Source: Paraburkholderia tropica (GTDB lineage Bacteria; Pseudomonadota; Gammaproteobacteria; Burkholderiales; Burkholderiaceae). From it: a stretch of 37,945 nucleotides of DNA. Numbering within the stretch: the stretch's first letter is position 1; each line of letters opens with the position of its first letter. Below, in pieces: positions 1-7,859 of this stretch. The translations under genes and the position numbers were made by a program. The notes under the pieces are model-generated. The model had not been told where the DNA came from. It did not search any database and worked only from the letters and a program-made list of their open reading frames with translations. Location of the stretch: NCBI RefSeq assembly GCF_914484835.1, contig NZ_CAJZAR010000037.1, forward strand, positions 359,900-397,844. Reading direction: 5' to 3'.

Positions 1-11
1 TGACCGTCATG

Positions 12-17
12 TATAAT
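12..17 (+). promoter_or_regulatory. -10 hexamer of the first TetR gene
   Basis: A perfect TATAAT lies here. It overlaps the upstream in-frame ATG at 16, so a transcript starting about 7 nt downstream would lack that ATG. This supports the internal ATG at 52 as the real start. The matching -35 would fall outside the window. Confidence 0.5.
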
Positions 18-51
18 GTCAAGCAGAAAATCTAGGGCAGCGGAGAACGCG

Positions 52-621
52 ATGCGAGTCAGTCGTGAGCAGGTGGCGATCAATCGCCAAAAAATTCTGG
101 AAGCGGCCAGCCGTTTATTCCGCGAGCGCGGCTACGACGCCGTCACGGTCGCGGAAGTCATGAGCGCCGCCGGCCTCACGCACGGCGGCTTCTATGGCTA
201 CTTCAAGTCGAAGGACGATCTGATCGCCGAAACGCTCGCGCACGTGTTCGCGCAAGGCGACGCGGGCGAAACGGACGTGGCGCGCTACGCGTCGCGCTAT
301 CTGTCGCGCTCGCATCGCGACAATCTCGCGGGCGGATGTCCGACTGCGGCGCTGGGCGCGGAAACGGTGCGCCAGACGCCCGAGGCGCGCGCCGTGATGG
401 CGGCGGGACTCAGGAAGCAGATCGAACGTTTGAGCGCGGCGAACGCCGCGAGTGGAGACGCTTCCACTGCCGAACACGCACGGCGTGCGGCCATCGGCAG
501 TTGGTCGGCGATGGTGGGCGCGGTGATTCTCGCGCGGCTGATCGACGACCCCGCGCTCTCGGACGAAATTCTCGACGAAACGCGCGCATGGATCGATGAT
601 CGGGAGAACGATTCAATTTAA
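52..621 (+). CDS. TetR/AcrR family transcriptional regulator
   Basis: DNA-binding one-component repressor of 189 aa. The N-terminal helix-turn-helix (about residues 8-52) is typical of TetR: an ILEAA..LF..RGYDAVTV segment followed by AAGLTHGGFYGYFKSKDDL. The rest is a helical ligand-binding domain that I cannot assign to a ligand. I chose the ATG at 52 because GGAG sits at 42-45 and a TATAAT at 12-17 overlaps the alternative ATG at 16. The target is unknown: the gene stands alone, and the next gene (DUF4148) is convergent. A perfect palindrome follows its stop codon (644-659). Confidence 0.9.
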   Translation: MRVSREQVAINRQKILEAASRLFRERGYDAVTVAEVMSAAGLTHGGFYGYFKSKDDLIAETLAHVFAQGDAGETDVARYASRYLSRSHRDNLAGGCPTAALGAETVRQTPEARAVMAAGLRKQIERLSAANAASGDASTAEHARRAAIGSWSAMVGAVILARLIDDPALSDEILDETRAWIDDRENDSI

Positions 622-643
622 ACGATTGATGAATCGCACCACG

Positions 644-659
644 GTGAAAGCGCTTTCAC
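644..659. promoter_or_regulatory. Perfect 16-bp palindrome, LacI-type operator look
   Basis: GTGAAAGCGCTTTCAC is a perfect palindrome with a central CG and no loop, so it is unlikely to be an RNA terminator. The shape (AAxCGxTT core) resembles operators of LacI/GalR-family regulators. No LacI-family gene is present in the window, and the site lies between two convergent genes, so its function is open. Confidence 0.35.
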
Positions 660-689
660 TGAGGTCGAATCGAACGCCGTAGAACGCGA

Positions 690-724
690 AAACGCGGTGC
701 GCCCATTTGGGACGCACCGCGTTT
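690..724 (-). terminator. Intrinsic terminator between convergent TetR and DUF4148 genes
   Basis: Perfect 12-bp inverted repeat (arms 690-701 and 713-724, AAACGCGGTGCG and its complement) with an 11-nt loop. On the minus strand it is followed by a short T-run, so it fits as the terminator of the DUF4148 gene and may also stop the TetR transcript. Confidence 0.7.
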
Positions 725-762
725 ACACATTCGATTACGCCAATACCGGGCGCAATTCAGGC

Positions 763-1056
763 TCACTTCATGATGACCGGCGGCGAATACGAGCTAGCCG
801 AGCCGCTTTGCGACGTGCCATCGGTCGAAGGACCATAACCGCTTTGCGCGGCCAGGCGGGCCTGTGCGGCGCGGTAATCTTCAGGATAGTAAGGAGACAC
901 GACGTTCGGGCGCCAGCCCACCGACTCCAGCTGCTTCAACTCGGCGCGCACCTGTTCACGCGTGACAGGACCGTTTCCCGGCTGCGATTGGGCGAACGAC
1001 ACAGCGGGCACCACGAGCACGGCGGCCAGCGCAGCAGCCTTGAAAAGCGACTTCAT
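763..1056 (-). CDS. DUF4148 domain secreted protein
   Basis: Small 97-aa exported protein. It has a lysine-led hydrophobic signal peptide (residues 1-22) ending in VSFA, then the DUF4148 core with TREQVRAELKQLESVGW and NVVSPYYPEDYRAAQARL. A Ser/Gly/Tyr-rich tail closes the protein. DUF4148 proteins are abundant in Burkholderiales and have no settled function; they are probably periplasmic. A GGAGG site lies 8 nt before the ATG. The gene is monocistronic, with a strong terminator right after it. Confidence 0.88.
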   Translation of the reverse strand: MKSLFKAAALAAVLVVPAVSFAQSQPGNGPVTREQVRAELKQLESVGWRPNVVSPYYPEDYRAAQARLAAQSGYGPSTDGTSQSGSASSYSPPVIMK

Positions 1057-1242
1057 GACAGAACCTCCAGTAACTTGACTTGTCGGTGCAGCGCTCGCTG
1101 CGAACCGTTGATTACAAGTCTAGAAACTCTGGCCTCCGAGATAAATGTCGACGAAACGAATTCACTGTTTTCATGGCTCGCATAATCGCGCGACGGTTTT
1201 TATCCCCTTTTGCATCATGGGCATTCGCTTCTTTCCTTAAGA

Positions 1243-1269
1243 CATAAGCTTATTCCCTTATGAAATAAG
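1243..1269. promoter_or_regulatory. AT-rich overlapping inverted repeats upstream of the selenium-binding protein gene
   Basis: CATAAG (1243-1248) pairs with CTTATG (1257-1262), and CTTATT (1249-1254) pairs with AATAAG (1264-1269), giving two interleaved dyads in an AT-rich pocket about 90 nt before the start codon. An operator or activator site is plausible; no regulator can be named. Confidence 0.3.
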
Positions 1270-1358
1270 GCGCGGCGGGCGACACGGTCCATACGCGCGA
1301 GCGCGCGCTGGTGCATCATAGCCACTCGATCTCGTCGAAGACGAAGGAGGCGACAACG

Positions 1359-2753
1359 ATGGCGACGTGGAAACCGGATCCGACGTTTTACCCCTCAGCA
1401 CGTCTGGCCGCCGACGCGGCCCCTGAGAAACTCGCGTGGGTTGCGAGTTTCGACCCCACTAGCGCGGTGCCCGACTCGCTCGATGTCGTCGATCTCGATC
1501 CCGCCTCGCCGGAATTCGGCCGCATCGTTCATCGGCTCGCCATGCCCAACACCGGCGACGAACTGCATCACTTCGGCTGGAACGCGTGCAGTTCGTGCCT
1601 GTGCCCGAATGCGCCGCACGCGCATACCGAGCGCCGCTATCTCGTCGTGCCGGGGCTGCGTTCGTCGCGTATTCATATTGTCGATACGAAACCCGATCCG
1701 CGCCGCCCGCGCATCGTGCGCGTCCACGAACCGGAAAGCGTCGCGCAGCGCGCGGGCTACACGCGCCCTCATACGGTGCATTGCGGGCCGGATGGCATTT
1801 ACGTGACCGCACTCGCGAACGCTCAAGGCGAAGCGCCCGGCGGCATCTTCCTGATGGACCACGAGAGCTTCGATATTCTTGGCCAATGGGAAATCGAACG
1901 CGGCCCGCAGGAACTGGCCTATGACGGCTGGTGGCATCTGGGCTTCGACACGGTCGTGACGAGCGAATGGGGCCTGCCCGCGACCTTCGAAAACGGCCTC
2001 GTGCCTGAGGTATTGCTGGGCGGGCAGTACGGTCATCGTCTGCACTTCTGGGACCTGCATACGCGTCGGCACAAGCAGACGCTCGACTTCGGCGCGGAGA
2101 ATCAACTCGTCTTCGAACTGCGGCCCGCGCACGATCCCACGCGTCCCTATGGCTTCGTGAATTCCGTGATCAGCCTGAAAGATCTCTCGGCCTCGATCTG
2201 ACAGTGGTATCTCGACGGCGACCAGTGGGCCGCGCGCAAGATCATCGAGATTCCCGCCGAGCCCGCCGACCCCGAATCGCTGCCGCCGATGCTCAAGGGC
2301 TTCAGCGCCGTGCCGCCGCTCGTGACCGATATCGCGCTGTCGCTCGACGACCGCTTTCTTTACGTGGCGTGCTGGGGCACCGGCGACCTGCGGCAATACG
2401 ATGTTTCGGACCCCGAACATCCCAAACTCACGGGAAGCGTGCGCATCGGCGGCATCGTTTCGCGCGCGACGCATCCGCGCGCAGGCGGACGCGCGCTCAA
2501 CGGCGGCCCGCAGATGGTCGAAGTGAGCCGCGACGGACGGCGTGTCTATTTCACGAACTCGCTCTATGGCGCGATCGATGCGCAGTTCTATCCCGAAGGC
2601 ATCGACGGATGGATGGTGAAGCTCGACGCGGGCGCGGACGGCGGCCTCGCATTCGACGAGCAATTCTTCGTCGAGTGGCCGAAGACGCATCGGCCGCATC
2701 AGATCCGGCTAGAGGGCGGCGATTGCTCGTCGGATTCGTACTGCTATCCCTGA
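1359..2753 (+). pseudogene. Selenium-binding protein 56 / methanethiol oxidase, interrupted by in-frame TGA
   Basis: The frame spans 464 residues, the usual SBP56 length, but codon 281 (2199-2201) is TGA. Upstream, H70, H71 and the Cys motif GWNACSSCLC (C77, C80, C82) are intact, as are STEW-like and YGHRLHFWD segments. Downstream, in the same frame, the C-terminal half is complete: TDIALSLDDRFLY, GDLRQYD, GGPQM, NSLYG.DAQFYPEG and the ending GGDCSSDSYCYP. The family is a copper beta-propeller that oxidises methanethiol to formaldehyde, H2S and H2O2. The residue expected at the stop is probably Trp (context SASI-x-QWY), so a single TGG to TGA change explains it; a sequencing error or stop-codon readthrough are alternatives. 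The start at 1359 has GGAGG at 1346-1350. The upstream in-frame ATG at 1311 is rejected. Confidence 0.8.
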
Positions 2754-2765
2754 GCGCGCGGCGCG

Positions 2766-3410
2766 ATGAGCGGCATCCTCGACAGCTTCGACGCGCACTG
2801 GGTGGCCTGGAGCGCCGTCGTCGGCAGCGGCGTTTTTCACGGCGCGAATCCGGCGATGGGCTGGTTGTTCGCGACGGCGCTGGGCCTGCAACGGCGCAAT
2901 CGCGCCGCGCTTCTGATGGCGCTGCCGCCGATCGCGCTCGGACACGCAGCGTCGGTGCTGCTGTTGACGAGTTCGATCGCGCTGCTCGGCGCCTGGCTGC
3001 CGCGTCTCGCGCAAGGCGGGCTGCATTGGGTGCTGGGCGCGCTGCTGATCGGCTGGGCGCTCTGGCAGCATGTGTATGGGCATCGGCACCGCGTGCGCGT
3101 GGGCATGACGGCGGGTTTTCTGGGGCTCGCCGCGTGGTCCGCGTTGATGGCGACGCTGCATGGCGCGGGACTCATGCTCATGCCCGCGATGCTGCCGTTG
3201 TGCGGGGCAGGCGGCGCGAATCCGCTGGCCGTGTCGTTCACGTTCACCGCGCTGCACACGCTCGTCACGCTCGCGACCACGGCAGTGATCGCGCTCGTCG
3301 CTTATGAGTATGTCGGGCTGGGAATGCTGCGGCGCGGCTGGATCAATTTCGACTGGTTATGGCGCGGCGCGCTGGTGGCCACGGGGACGTTGGTGATGGC
3401 GGCGGGGTGA
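2766..3410 (+). CDS. Polytopic membrane protein linked to SBP56 gene
   Basis: A 214-aa integral membrane protein with about six hydrophobic segments and no recognised transporter signature. Notable motifs are GSGVFHGANPAMGWLFA near the N-terminus, GHAAS in the second helix, ATLHGAGLMLMP in the middle and FTALHTLV near the C-terminus, so each main helix carries a histidine in a small-residue context. That pattern suggests metal or thiol/sulfide handling, which is inference. It starts 12 nt after the SBP56 stop codon, so the two were probably co-transcribed. Truncation of the upstream gene could affect its translation. Confidence 0.8.
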   Translation: MSGILDSFDAHWVAWSAVVGSGVFHGANPAMGWLFATALGLQRRNRAALLMALPPIALGHAASVLLLTSSIALLGAWLPRLAQGGLHWVLGALLIGWALWQHVYGHRHRVRVGMTAGFLGLAAWSALMATLHGAGLMLMPAMLPLCGAGGANPLAVSFTFTALHTLVTLATTAVIALVAYEYVGLGMLRRGWINFDWLWRGALVATGTLVMAAG

Positions 3411-3437
3411 AGCGCCGCTCATCGCGCCATACTCCGC

Positions 3438-4313
3438 TCACTCCCCCGCCGGAAAATCCGTCCCCAGCCCCGTCTCGCGCCACGTTTCGATATCGGCCAA
3501 TGCAGCACGCAGCCGAGCCGCCACCGCATCCACGCCAAACGCGCCCAGCACCAGATGGCGCGGCGGCGACTCCACCTCCGTGATACGAATGATCGCCTGC
3601 GCCGCGCGCTTCGGATCGCCCGGCTGGTGACCGCTGCCTTCTGCCGTGCGCTCCATGCGCGCGCCCGCCGTCGGCGCATAATCGGCGATACGATTCGGCG
3701 TCTGCACGAGCGAACGCCCCGCCCATTCGGTGCGGAACGGCCCCGGCTCCACGCAGGTCACCTTGATGCCGAGCGGCCCGGCCTCCGCGAGCAGCGAATC
3801 GGAAAAGCCCTCGACCGCGTGCTTGCTCGCCGCGTAATACCCCGACCCCGGAAAGCCCGCGAGCCCCGCCACCGACGTAATGTTGATCACGTGTCCGCGT
3901 TTTTGCTCGCGCATGACGGGCAGCACCGCGCGCGTGAGCGCGAACAGGCCGAACACGTTCGCATCGAATTGCGCGCGGATCTGCTGCTCCTCGCCCTCCT
4001 CGATCGAGCTTTGATAACCGTAGCCCGCGTTATTCACGAGCACGTCGATCTCCCCGAAATGCTCGCGCGCCTGCGCGACGGCCGCGGCGATCTGCGCCGG
4101 ATCGGTCACGTCGAGCGCAACCTTCAGCAGACGCTCGCCCGCCTCGGGCGCGAGATCGTCGAGCGCGGCCTGGTTGCGCGCGGTCGCGACGCAACGCCAG
4201 CCGCGCGCGAGCACAGCGCGCGCGAACTCGCGCCCGAAGCCGATCGAGCAGCCGGTGATGAACCACACAGGGGAAGCATTCGTGGAAGCATTCGAAGAAG
4301 AAGTTGCCGACAT
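3438..4313 (-). CDS. SDR family NAD(P)-dependent oxidoreductase
   Basis: Classical short-chain dehydrogenase of 291 aa. A short Ser/Asn-rich N-terminus is followed by the nucleotide-binding motif VWFITGCSIGFGREFA, then DVTD, the NNAGYG motif, the catalytic Ser in NITSVAG and the YxxxK motif YYAASKHA. The sequence after it (VEGFSDSLLAEAGPLGIKVTCVEPGPFRTEWAG) is typical of the retinol-dehydrogenase-like SDR group often annotated 'oxidoreductase'. Substrate is unknown. I place the start at 4313 (MSATSSS); the frame continues upstream as an Arg-rich stretch with no homology. It is convergent with the membrane protein gene and divergent from the nitroreductase. Confidence 0.9.
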   Translation of the reverse strand: MSATSSSNASTNASPVWFITGCSIGFGREFARAVLARGWRCVATARNQAALDDLAPEAGERLLKVALDVTDPAQIAAAVAQAREHFGEIDVLVNNAGYGYQSSIEEGEEQQIRAQFDANVFGLFALTRAVLPVMREQKRGHVINITSVAGLAGFPGSGYYAASKHAVEGFSDSLLAEAGPLGIKVTCVEPGPFRTEWAGRSLVQTPNRIADYAPTAGARMERTAEGSGHQPGDPKRAAQAIIRITEVESPPRHLVLGAFGVDAVAARLRAALADIETWRETGLGTDFPAGE

Positions 4314-4416
4314 GACAGGGCCTCGCAGACGTTGACACAGCAGAGGTGAACACAGCGGATGCAGCCGCAAACGCGCGCCACTGCGGCGCGCGAAAGGCAA
4401 TCGGAAGGCGCGCCGC

Positions 4417-4472
4417 CGTCGAGCCGATCGTCGAGCCGATCGTCGAATCACTCGTCGAATCACTCGTCAAAC
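4417..4472. repeat. 12-bp tandem repeat in the SDR/nitroreductase intergenic region
   Basis: Four consecutive 12-bp units: CGTCGAGCCGAT twice (4417-4428, 4429-4440), CGTCGAATCACT twice (4441-4452, 4453-4464), then a partial CGTCAAAC. The two doublets differ from one another, which indicates two rounds of duplication. The array sits in the 348-bp divergent gap (4314-4661), which holds no other structure I can name. Confidence 0.85.
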
Positions 4473-4661
4473 TGCGTGGCGCACGCGCGCGTCGATGATA
4501 GCGGTAACGCGCCATCCGTGCAGAGCGCAGCGCGCGTGCCCACTCAGGTCCGCCCACGCATGCCTCAGCGCCAAATCGCGAGGCCATGTACCATACGGCG
4601 CTCGCGCCCACGCGCTCCGCTTATCCTGTCCGCATTCAACGCATCACCCGGAGTCAAACCG

Positions 4662-5510
4662 ATGTCCACCCTCAGCACGCCCGAGTCCGCCACCCAGAAC
4701 GCCACCGAAGCCCTCGAAACGCGTTACGGCACGCCCTGGCACGCGCCGTTGCCCGCCTGGAACGCCACGCTCGACACGCTGCTCGCGCATCGCTCGGTGC
4801 GCAATTACGCCGACAAGCCGCTGCCCGAAGGCACGCTCGAAACGCTGATCGCGGCGGCGCAATCAGCTTCCACGTCGTCGAATCTGCAAACGTGGAGCGT
4901 CGTCGCCGTCGAGGACCCGGAACGCAAGGCGCGTCTGTCGAAGCTCGCCGCCGACCAGTCGCAGATTCGCGAAGCGCCGCTCTTTCTCGTCTGGCTCGCC
5001 GACCTCAACCGCCTCGAAGCCGCCGCCGAGCGCACGTCCGCGAGCGCCGAGGGTCTGCACTATCTGGAGACGCTGTTCGTCGGCGTGATCGATGCCGCAC
5101 TCGCCGCGCAGAACGCCGTGGTCGCGCTCGAATCGCTCGGCCTGAGCTCGGTGTATATCGGCGCGATCCGCAATCAGCCCGAGCAGGTCGCCGCCGAACT
5201 CGGCCTGCCGCCGCGCGTGATGCCGGTGTTCGGCCTCTGCGTGGGCTACGCGGACGAATCGCGTCCGGCGCAAATCAAGCCGCGTCTGCCGCAAAGCGTC
5301 GTGCTCCATCGCGAGCAATACGACGCGCCCACGCAAACCGAAGGCATCGCGCAATACGACGACGTAATGGGCGCTTTCCAGACCGCGCAAGGCCTGAGCG
5401 CCGCCGGCTGGACCTCGCGCTCACTCGCGCGCTGGCGCAGCCGCGAGTCGCTGCATGGCCGCGACCGGCTGCGCGATGCGCTCCAGGCACTCGGCTTCGA
5501 ATTGCGCTAA
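4662..5510 (+). CDS. NfsA/FRP-type NADPH-dependent nitroreductase
   Basis: FMN-dependent oxidoreductase of 282 aa. The flavin phosphate-binding motif HRSVRNY (about residues 45-51) is followed by the typical AAQSASTSSNLQTWSVVAVED. A central IDAALAAQNAVVALESLGLSSVYIGAIRN segment and the cofactor-binding GLCVGYADES follow. The C-terminus (RSLARWRSRESLHGRDRLRDALQALGF) matches the NfsA/FRP subgroup rather than NfsB. Likely substrates are nitroaromatics, quinones or flavins with NADPH. The start at 4662 (MSTLSTP) has a CGGAG site 7-12 nt upstream. The frame is open further upstream through the tandem repeat, which I do not count as coding. Confidence 0.9.
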   Translation: MSTLSTPESATQNATEALETRYGTPWHAPLPAWNATLDTLLAHRSVRNYADKPLPEGTLETLIAAAQSASTSSNLQTWSVVAVEDPERKARLSKLAADQSQIREAPLFLVWLADLNRLEAAAERTSASAEGLHYLETLFVGVIDAALAAQNAVVALESLGLSSVYIGAIRNQPEQVAAELGLPPRVMPVFGLCVGYADESRPAQIKPRLPQSVVLHREQYDAPTQTEGIAQYDDVMGAFQTAQGLSAAGWTSRSLARWRSRESLHGRDRLRDALQALGFELR

Positions 5511-5579
5511 GCGACACACGCGCACGACCGCGTAAAAATCATCAGCATAACGAAGTGTTCGAATGGAGGAGCAACGCAA

Positions 5580-6491
5580 ATGAAAGTCGCCATCATGGGA
5601 GCGGGCGCGGTGGGCTGCTATTACGGCGGCATGCTCGCGCGCGCGGGACACGACGTCGTGCTGATCGGCCGCGCACAGCATGTCGAGGTCATCGAACGCG
5701 AGGGTTTGCGTCTGGAAACGCAGACCTTCGACGAGCTGATCGGCGCGCCGCATCTGCGCGGCAGCACGGAGCCGGCCGCCGTGGCGGGCGCGCAGCTCGT
5801 GCTGTTTTGCGTGAAGTCTCCCGACACCGAGAGCGCGGGCGAATCGATCAAACCGCATCTCGGCGCGGACACGCTCGTGCTCACGTTGCAAAACGGCGTC
5901 GATAACGCCGAGCGCTTGCGCACCGTGATTCCGCAGGACGTGGCCGCCGCCGTGGTCTATGTGGCGACGGAAATGGCCGGGCCCGGCCACGTGCGCCATC
6001 ATGGCCGCGGCGAACTCGTGATCGAGCCGTCGCGCAGCAGCGAAGCCGTCGCGCAGACACTGATCGACGCGGACGTGCCGACCGAAATCTCCGCGAACGT
6101 GCGCGGCGCGCTCTGGGCGAAGCTGATTCTGAACTGCGCGTACAACGCGCTATCGGCGATCACGCAATTGCCGTACGGACGTCTCGTAGAAGGCGCGGGC
6201 GTGCGCGACGCCATGCATGACGTGGTCGAGGAATGCAAGGCCGTGGCGCATGCCGACGGCGTGACGCTGCCGCCCGACGTCGAAGCCGCCGTGCGCCGCA
6301 TCGCCGAAACCATGCCGGGACAGTTCTCGTCCACCGCGCAGGATCTCGCGCGCGGCAAGCGCAGCGAAATCGATCACCTGAATGGCCTGATCGTGCGGCG
6401 CGGCGCGGCGCTCGGCGTGGCGACGCCCGCGAATCGCCTGCTGCACACGCTCGTCAAACTCATCGAGGACAAGGCGCACGGCGCGCTTTGA
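5580..6491 (+). CDS. 2-dehydropantoate 2-reductase family protein (PanE-like)
   Basis: A 303-aa NADP-dependent ketopantoate reductase family enzyme. The N-terminal Rossmann motif is MKVAIMGAGAVGCYYGGMLARAG. A KSPDTE segment and the family signature TLQNGVDNAE follow. The catalytic Lys is in ALWAKLILNCAYNALSA, and the C-terminal domain has QDLARGKRSEIDHLNG, the usual substrate-side motif. Family members reduce ketopantoate for coenzyme A synthesis, but Burkholderiales carry several paralogues and this one has no pantothenate genes nearby, so the substrate is uncertain. A strong GGAGGAG (5565-5571) precedes the start. It follows the nitroreductase by 69 nt and may be co-transcribed. Confidence 0.9.
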   Translation: MKVAIMGAGAVGCYYGGMLARAGHDVVLIGRAQHVEVIEREGLRLETQTFDELIGAPHLRGSTEPAAVAGAQLVLFCVKSPDTESAGESIKPHLGADTLVLTLQNGVDNAERLRTVIPQDVAAAVVYVATEMAGPGHVRHHGRGELVIEPSRSSEAVAQTLIDADVPTEISANVRGALWAKLILNCAYNALSAITQLPYGRLVEGAGVRDAMHDVVEECKAVAHADGVTLPPDVEAAVRRIAETMPGQFSSTAQDLARGKRSEIDHLNGLIVRRGAALGVATPANRLLHTLVKLIEDKAHGAL

Positions 6492-6522
6492 TCGCCGAGG
6501 CAAACTCCCCCGTGCCGCCGCT

Positions 6523-7728
6523 TCAGCCTGCGAATAATCCCGACGGCTGCGGCGGCAGCTTCACGCGAAAAATCGCGAATCGCCCTTTGCGCGGATAGCC
6601 ATTCGAGAAGTTCAACTCGTGCAGATGCGAATCCGCGAAATACAGATAATCATTCTGGAGTGCGAATCCATCGGCCCATGAGATCTTGCCGGGATCATCG
6701 ACGAGCGTGCGTTGCGTGAAGGCCGGTTTACCCTCGAGCGTCACGGGCGCGAGCGCCACCACCGTGCGCTGTTCGAGATCGCCGCCGTAAAGCGTGCCGT
6801 CCGCGCCCATCAGCAAGCCGCCCGTGAGCGCGTAATCGCCGAGCGATTGCACGCGCTGCCCGAGCGCTTGCGGCGAGAGCGTTTCGTCGACGAGCGCCTC
6901 GGTCGGCACGCGCCAATAGTGATGATCGGTGAGCGGACGATAGTAAAGCCAGTCGCGCTGCGGCGACAGCGCGATGCCGTCGGTTTGCAGCACGAGCACC
7001 TGGCCGTCGAGCTTGCGCGCCACGCGGTCGCCGAACATCAGATGCTGCTTCGGATCGGAGACGCTGGAGCGGTCGCCCGCCAGCACGAGGCGCGCGCGTC
7101 CGTCGCTCAAGCGCGCGACCACCACGCCGCCCCGATTGCCCGCGTTGCTGATGAACGCATAGCCGTGCTGTAGATCGATGCGCACGTCGTTGATCGAATC
7201 GGCCGGCGTGATCGCGGACTCGAACGTATAAGTGCGCACGGGCGTGGGCTTCTCGAGATCGAACTGCACGAGCTTGGGCGGTTGCAGGCGCTGATCGGCA
7301 GTGGGCAGCGACGAGTCGAGCACCCACAGGCGGTCGCGTTCGTCCACCCAGAGCGCCTGCGCCGAAATCCACTGACGCTCGCCAGAGCGATTCGGCTGAT
7401 ACGTGTTCCAGCGCGTGTCGGGAAACGGCAGCAGGCTGCCGCTGCGCAGATCGACTTCGACGACGCTGAAGCGCGATCGATGCACCGACGAAGGCGCGGT
7501 CGCGAATACGCGCCCCGCTTTCGTCACGCCAATGCCGACGAGCCGAAAATCGTCGCCAAAGGTCGCGACTGTTTCGAGTTTCGAATGATCGGGATTCGGC
7601 GCGGCCCGTGCCGCGGATATCGGCACAACGGCGGGAAACACTGCGGGTAAGGCCGCGCCGCACACGGCGGCGCCCAGCTTCGCGACAAAGCGTCTGCGCG
7701 AGCGCAGGAAGGAATGCACGGCGTCCAT
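6523..7728 (-). CDS. Yellow / major royal jelly protein family protein, Tat-exported
   Basis: A 401-aa exported beta-propeller. The N-terminus carries a twin-arginine motif (SRRRFVAK, residues 10-17) and a hydrophobic Ala-rich segment ending SAARA. The mature part shows the royal-jelly/yellow signatures: WNTYQ, a VDERDRLWVLDSSL block, a DSINDVRIDLQHGYAFISNAG block, a YYRPLTDHHYWRVPTEAL block and KISWADGFALQNDYLYFADSHLHEL. Bacterial members are often labelled L-dopachrome tautomerase-related; the activity here is unknown. RBS AAGGAG lies 7 nt before the ATG. It converges with the ketopantoate reductase gene (31-nt gap). Confidence 0.88.
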   Translation of the reverse strand: MDAVHSFLRSRRRFVAKLGAAVCGAALPAVFPAVVPISAARAAPNPDHSKLETVATFGDDFRLVGIGVTKAGRVFATAPSSVHRSRFSVVEVDLRSGSLLPFPDTRWNTYQPNRSGERQWISAQALWVDERDRLWVLDSSLPTADQRLQPPKLVQFDLEKPTPVRTYTFESAITPADSINDVRIDLQHGYAFISNAGNRGGVVVARLSDGRARLVLAGDRSSVSDPKQHLMFGDRVARKLDGQVLVLQTDGIALSPQRDWLYYRPLTDHHYWRVPTEALVDETLSPQALGQRVQSLGDYALTGGLLMGADGTLYGGDLEQRTVVALAPVTLEGKPAFTQRTLVDDPGKISWADGFALQNDYLYFADSHLHELNFSNGYPRKGRFAIFRVKLPPQPSGLFAG

Positions 7729-7859
7729 GCTGTCTCCTTGCGGTTGGGAAGCCGTGCGGCTGTCACGGCCCTCGCTGATGATGTGGCAGCCGCGAGGCCG
7801 TGTTGGTTCCCTGTAAACCGCGGGAAGCGAGCGCCGTGCCCGTCTTTATCCGCGCTGCA

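Noticed and set aside
697..1185. 162-aa plus-strand frame over the DUF4148 gene
   Set aside because: It is antisense to a gene with a clear signal peptide, RBS and family match, and contains a terminator at its start.
2199..2250. Selenocysteine insertion at the in-frame UGA of the SBP56 gene
   Set aside because: The family name refers to bound selenium, not Sec. The position is a Trp/Gln/Val-type site in relatives, and only a short, weak hairpin can be drawn after the UGA. A nonsense change is simpler.
2204..3307. 367-aa plus-strand frame across the SBP56 3' half and membrane protein gene
   Set aside because: Almost pure Arg/Ala/Asp composition, typical of the wrong frame of GC-rich genes; both real frames have family or membrane signatures.
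4314..4463. N-terminal extension of the SDR at 3438-4313
   Set aside because: Arg-rich sequence partly encoded by the tandem repeat, with no homology to the family; MSATSSS is the better start.
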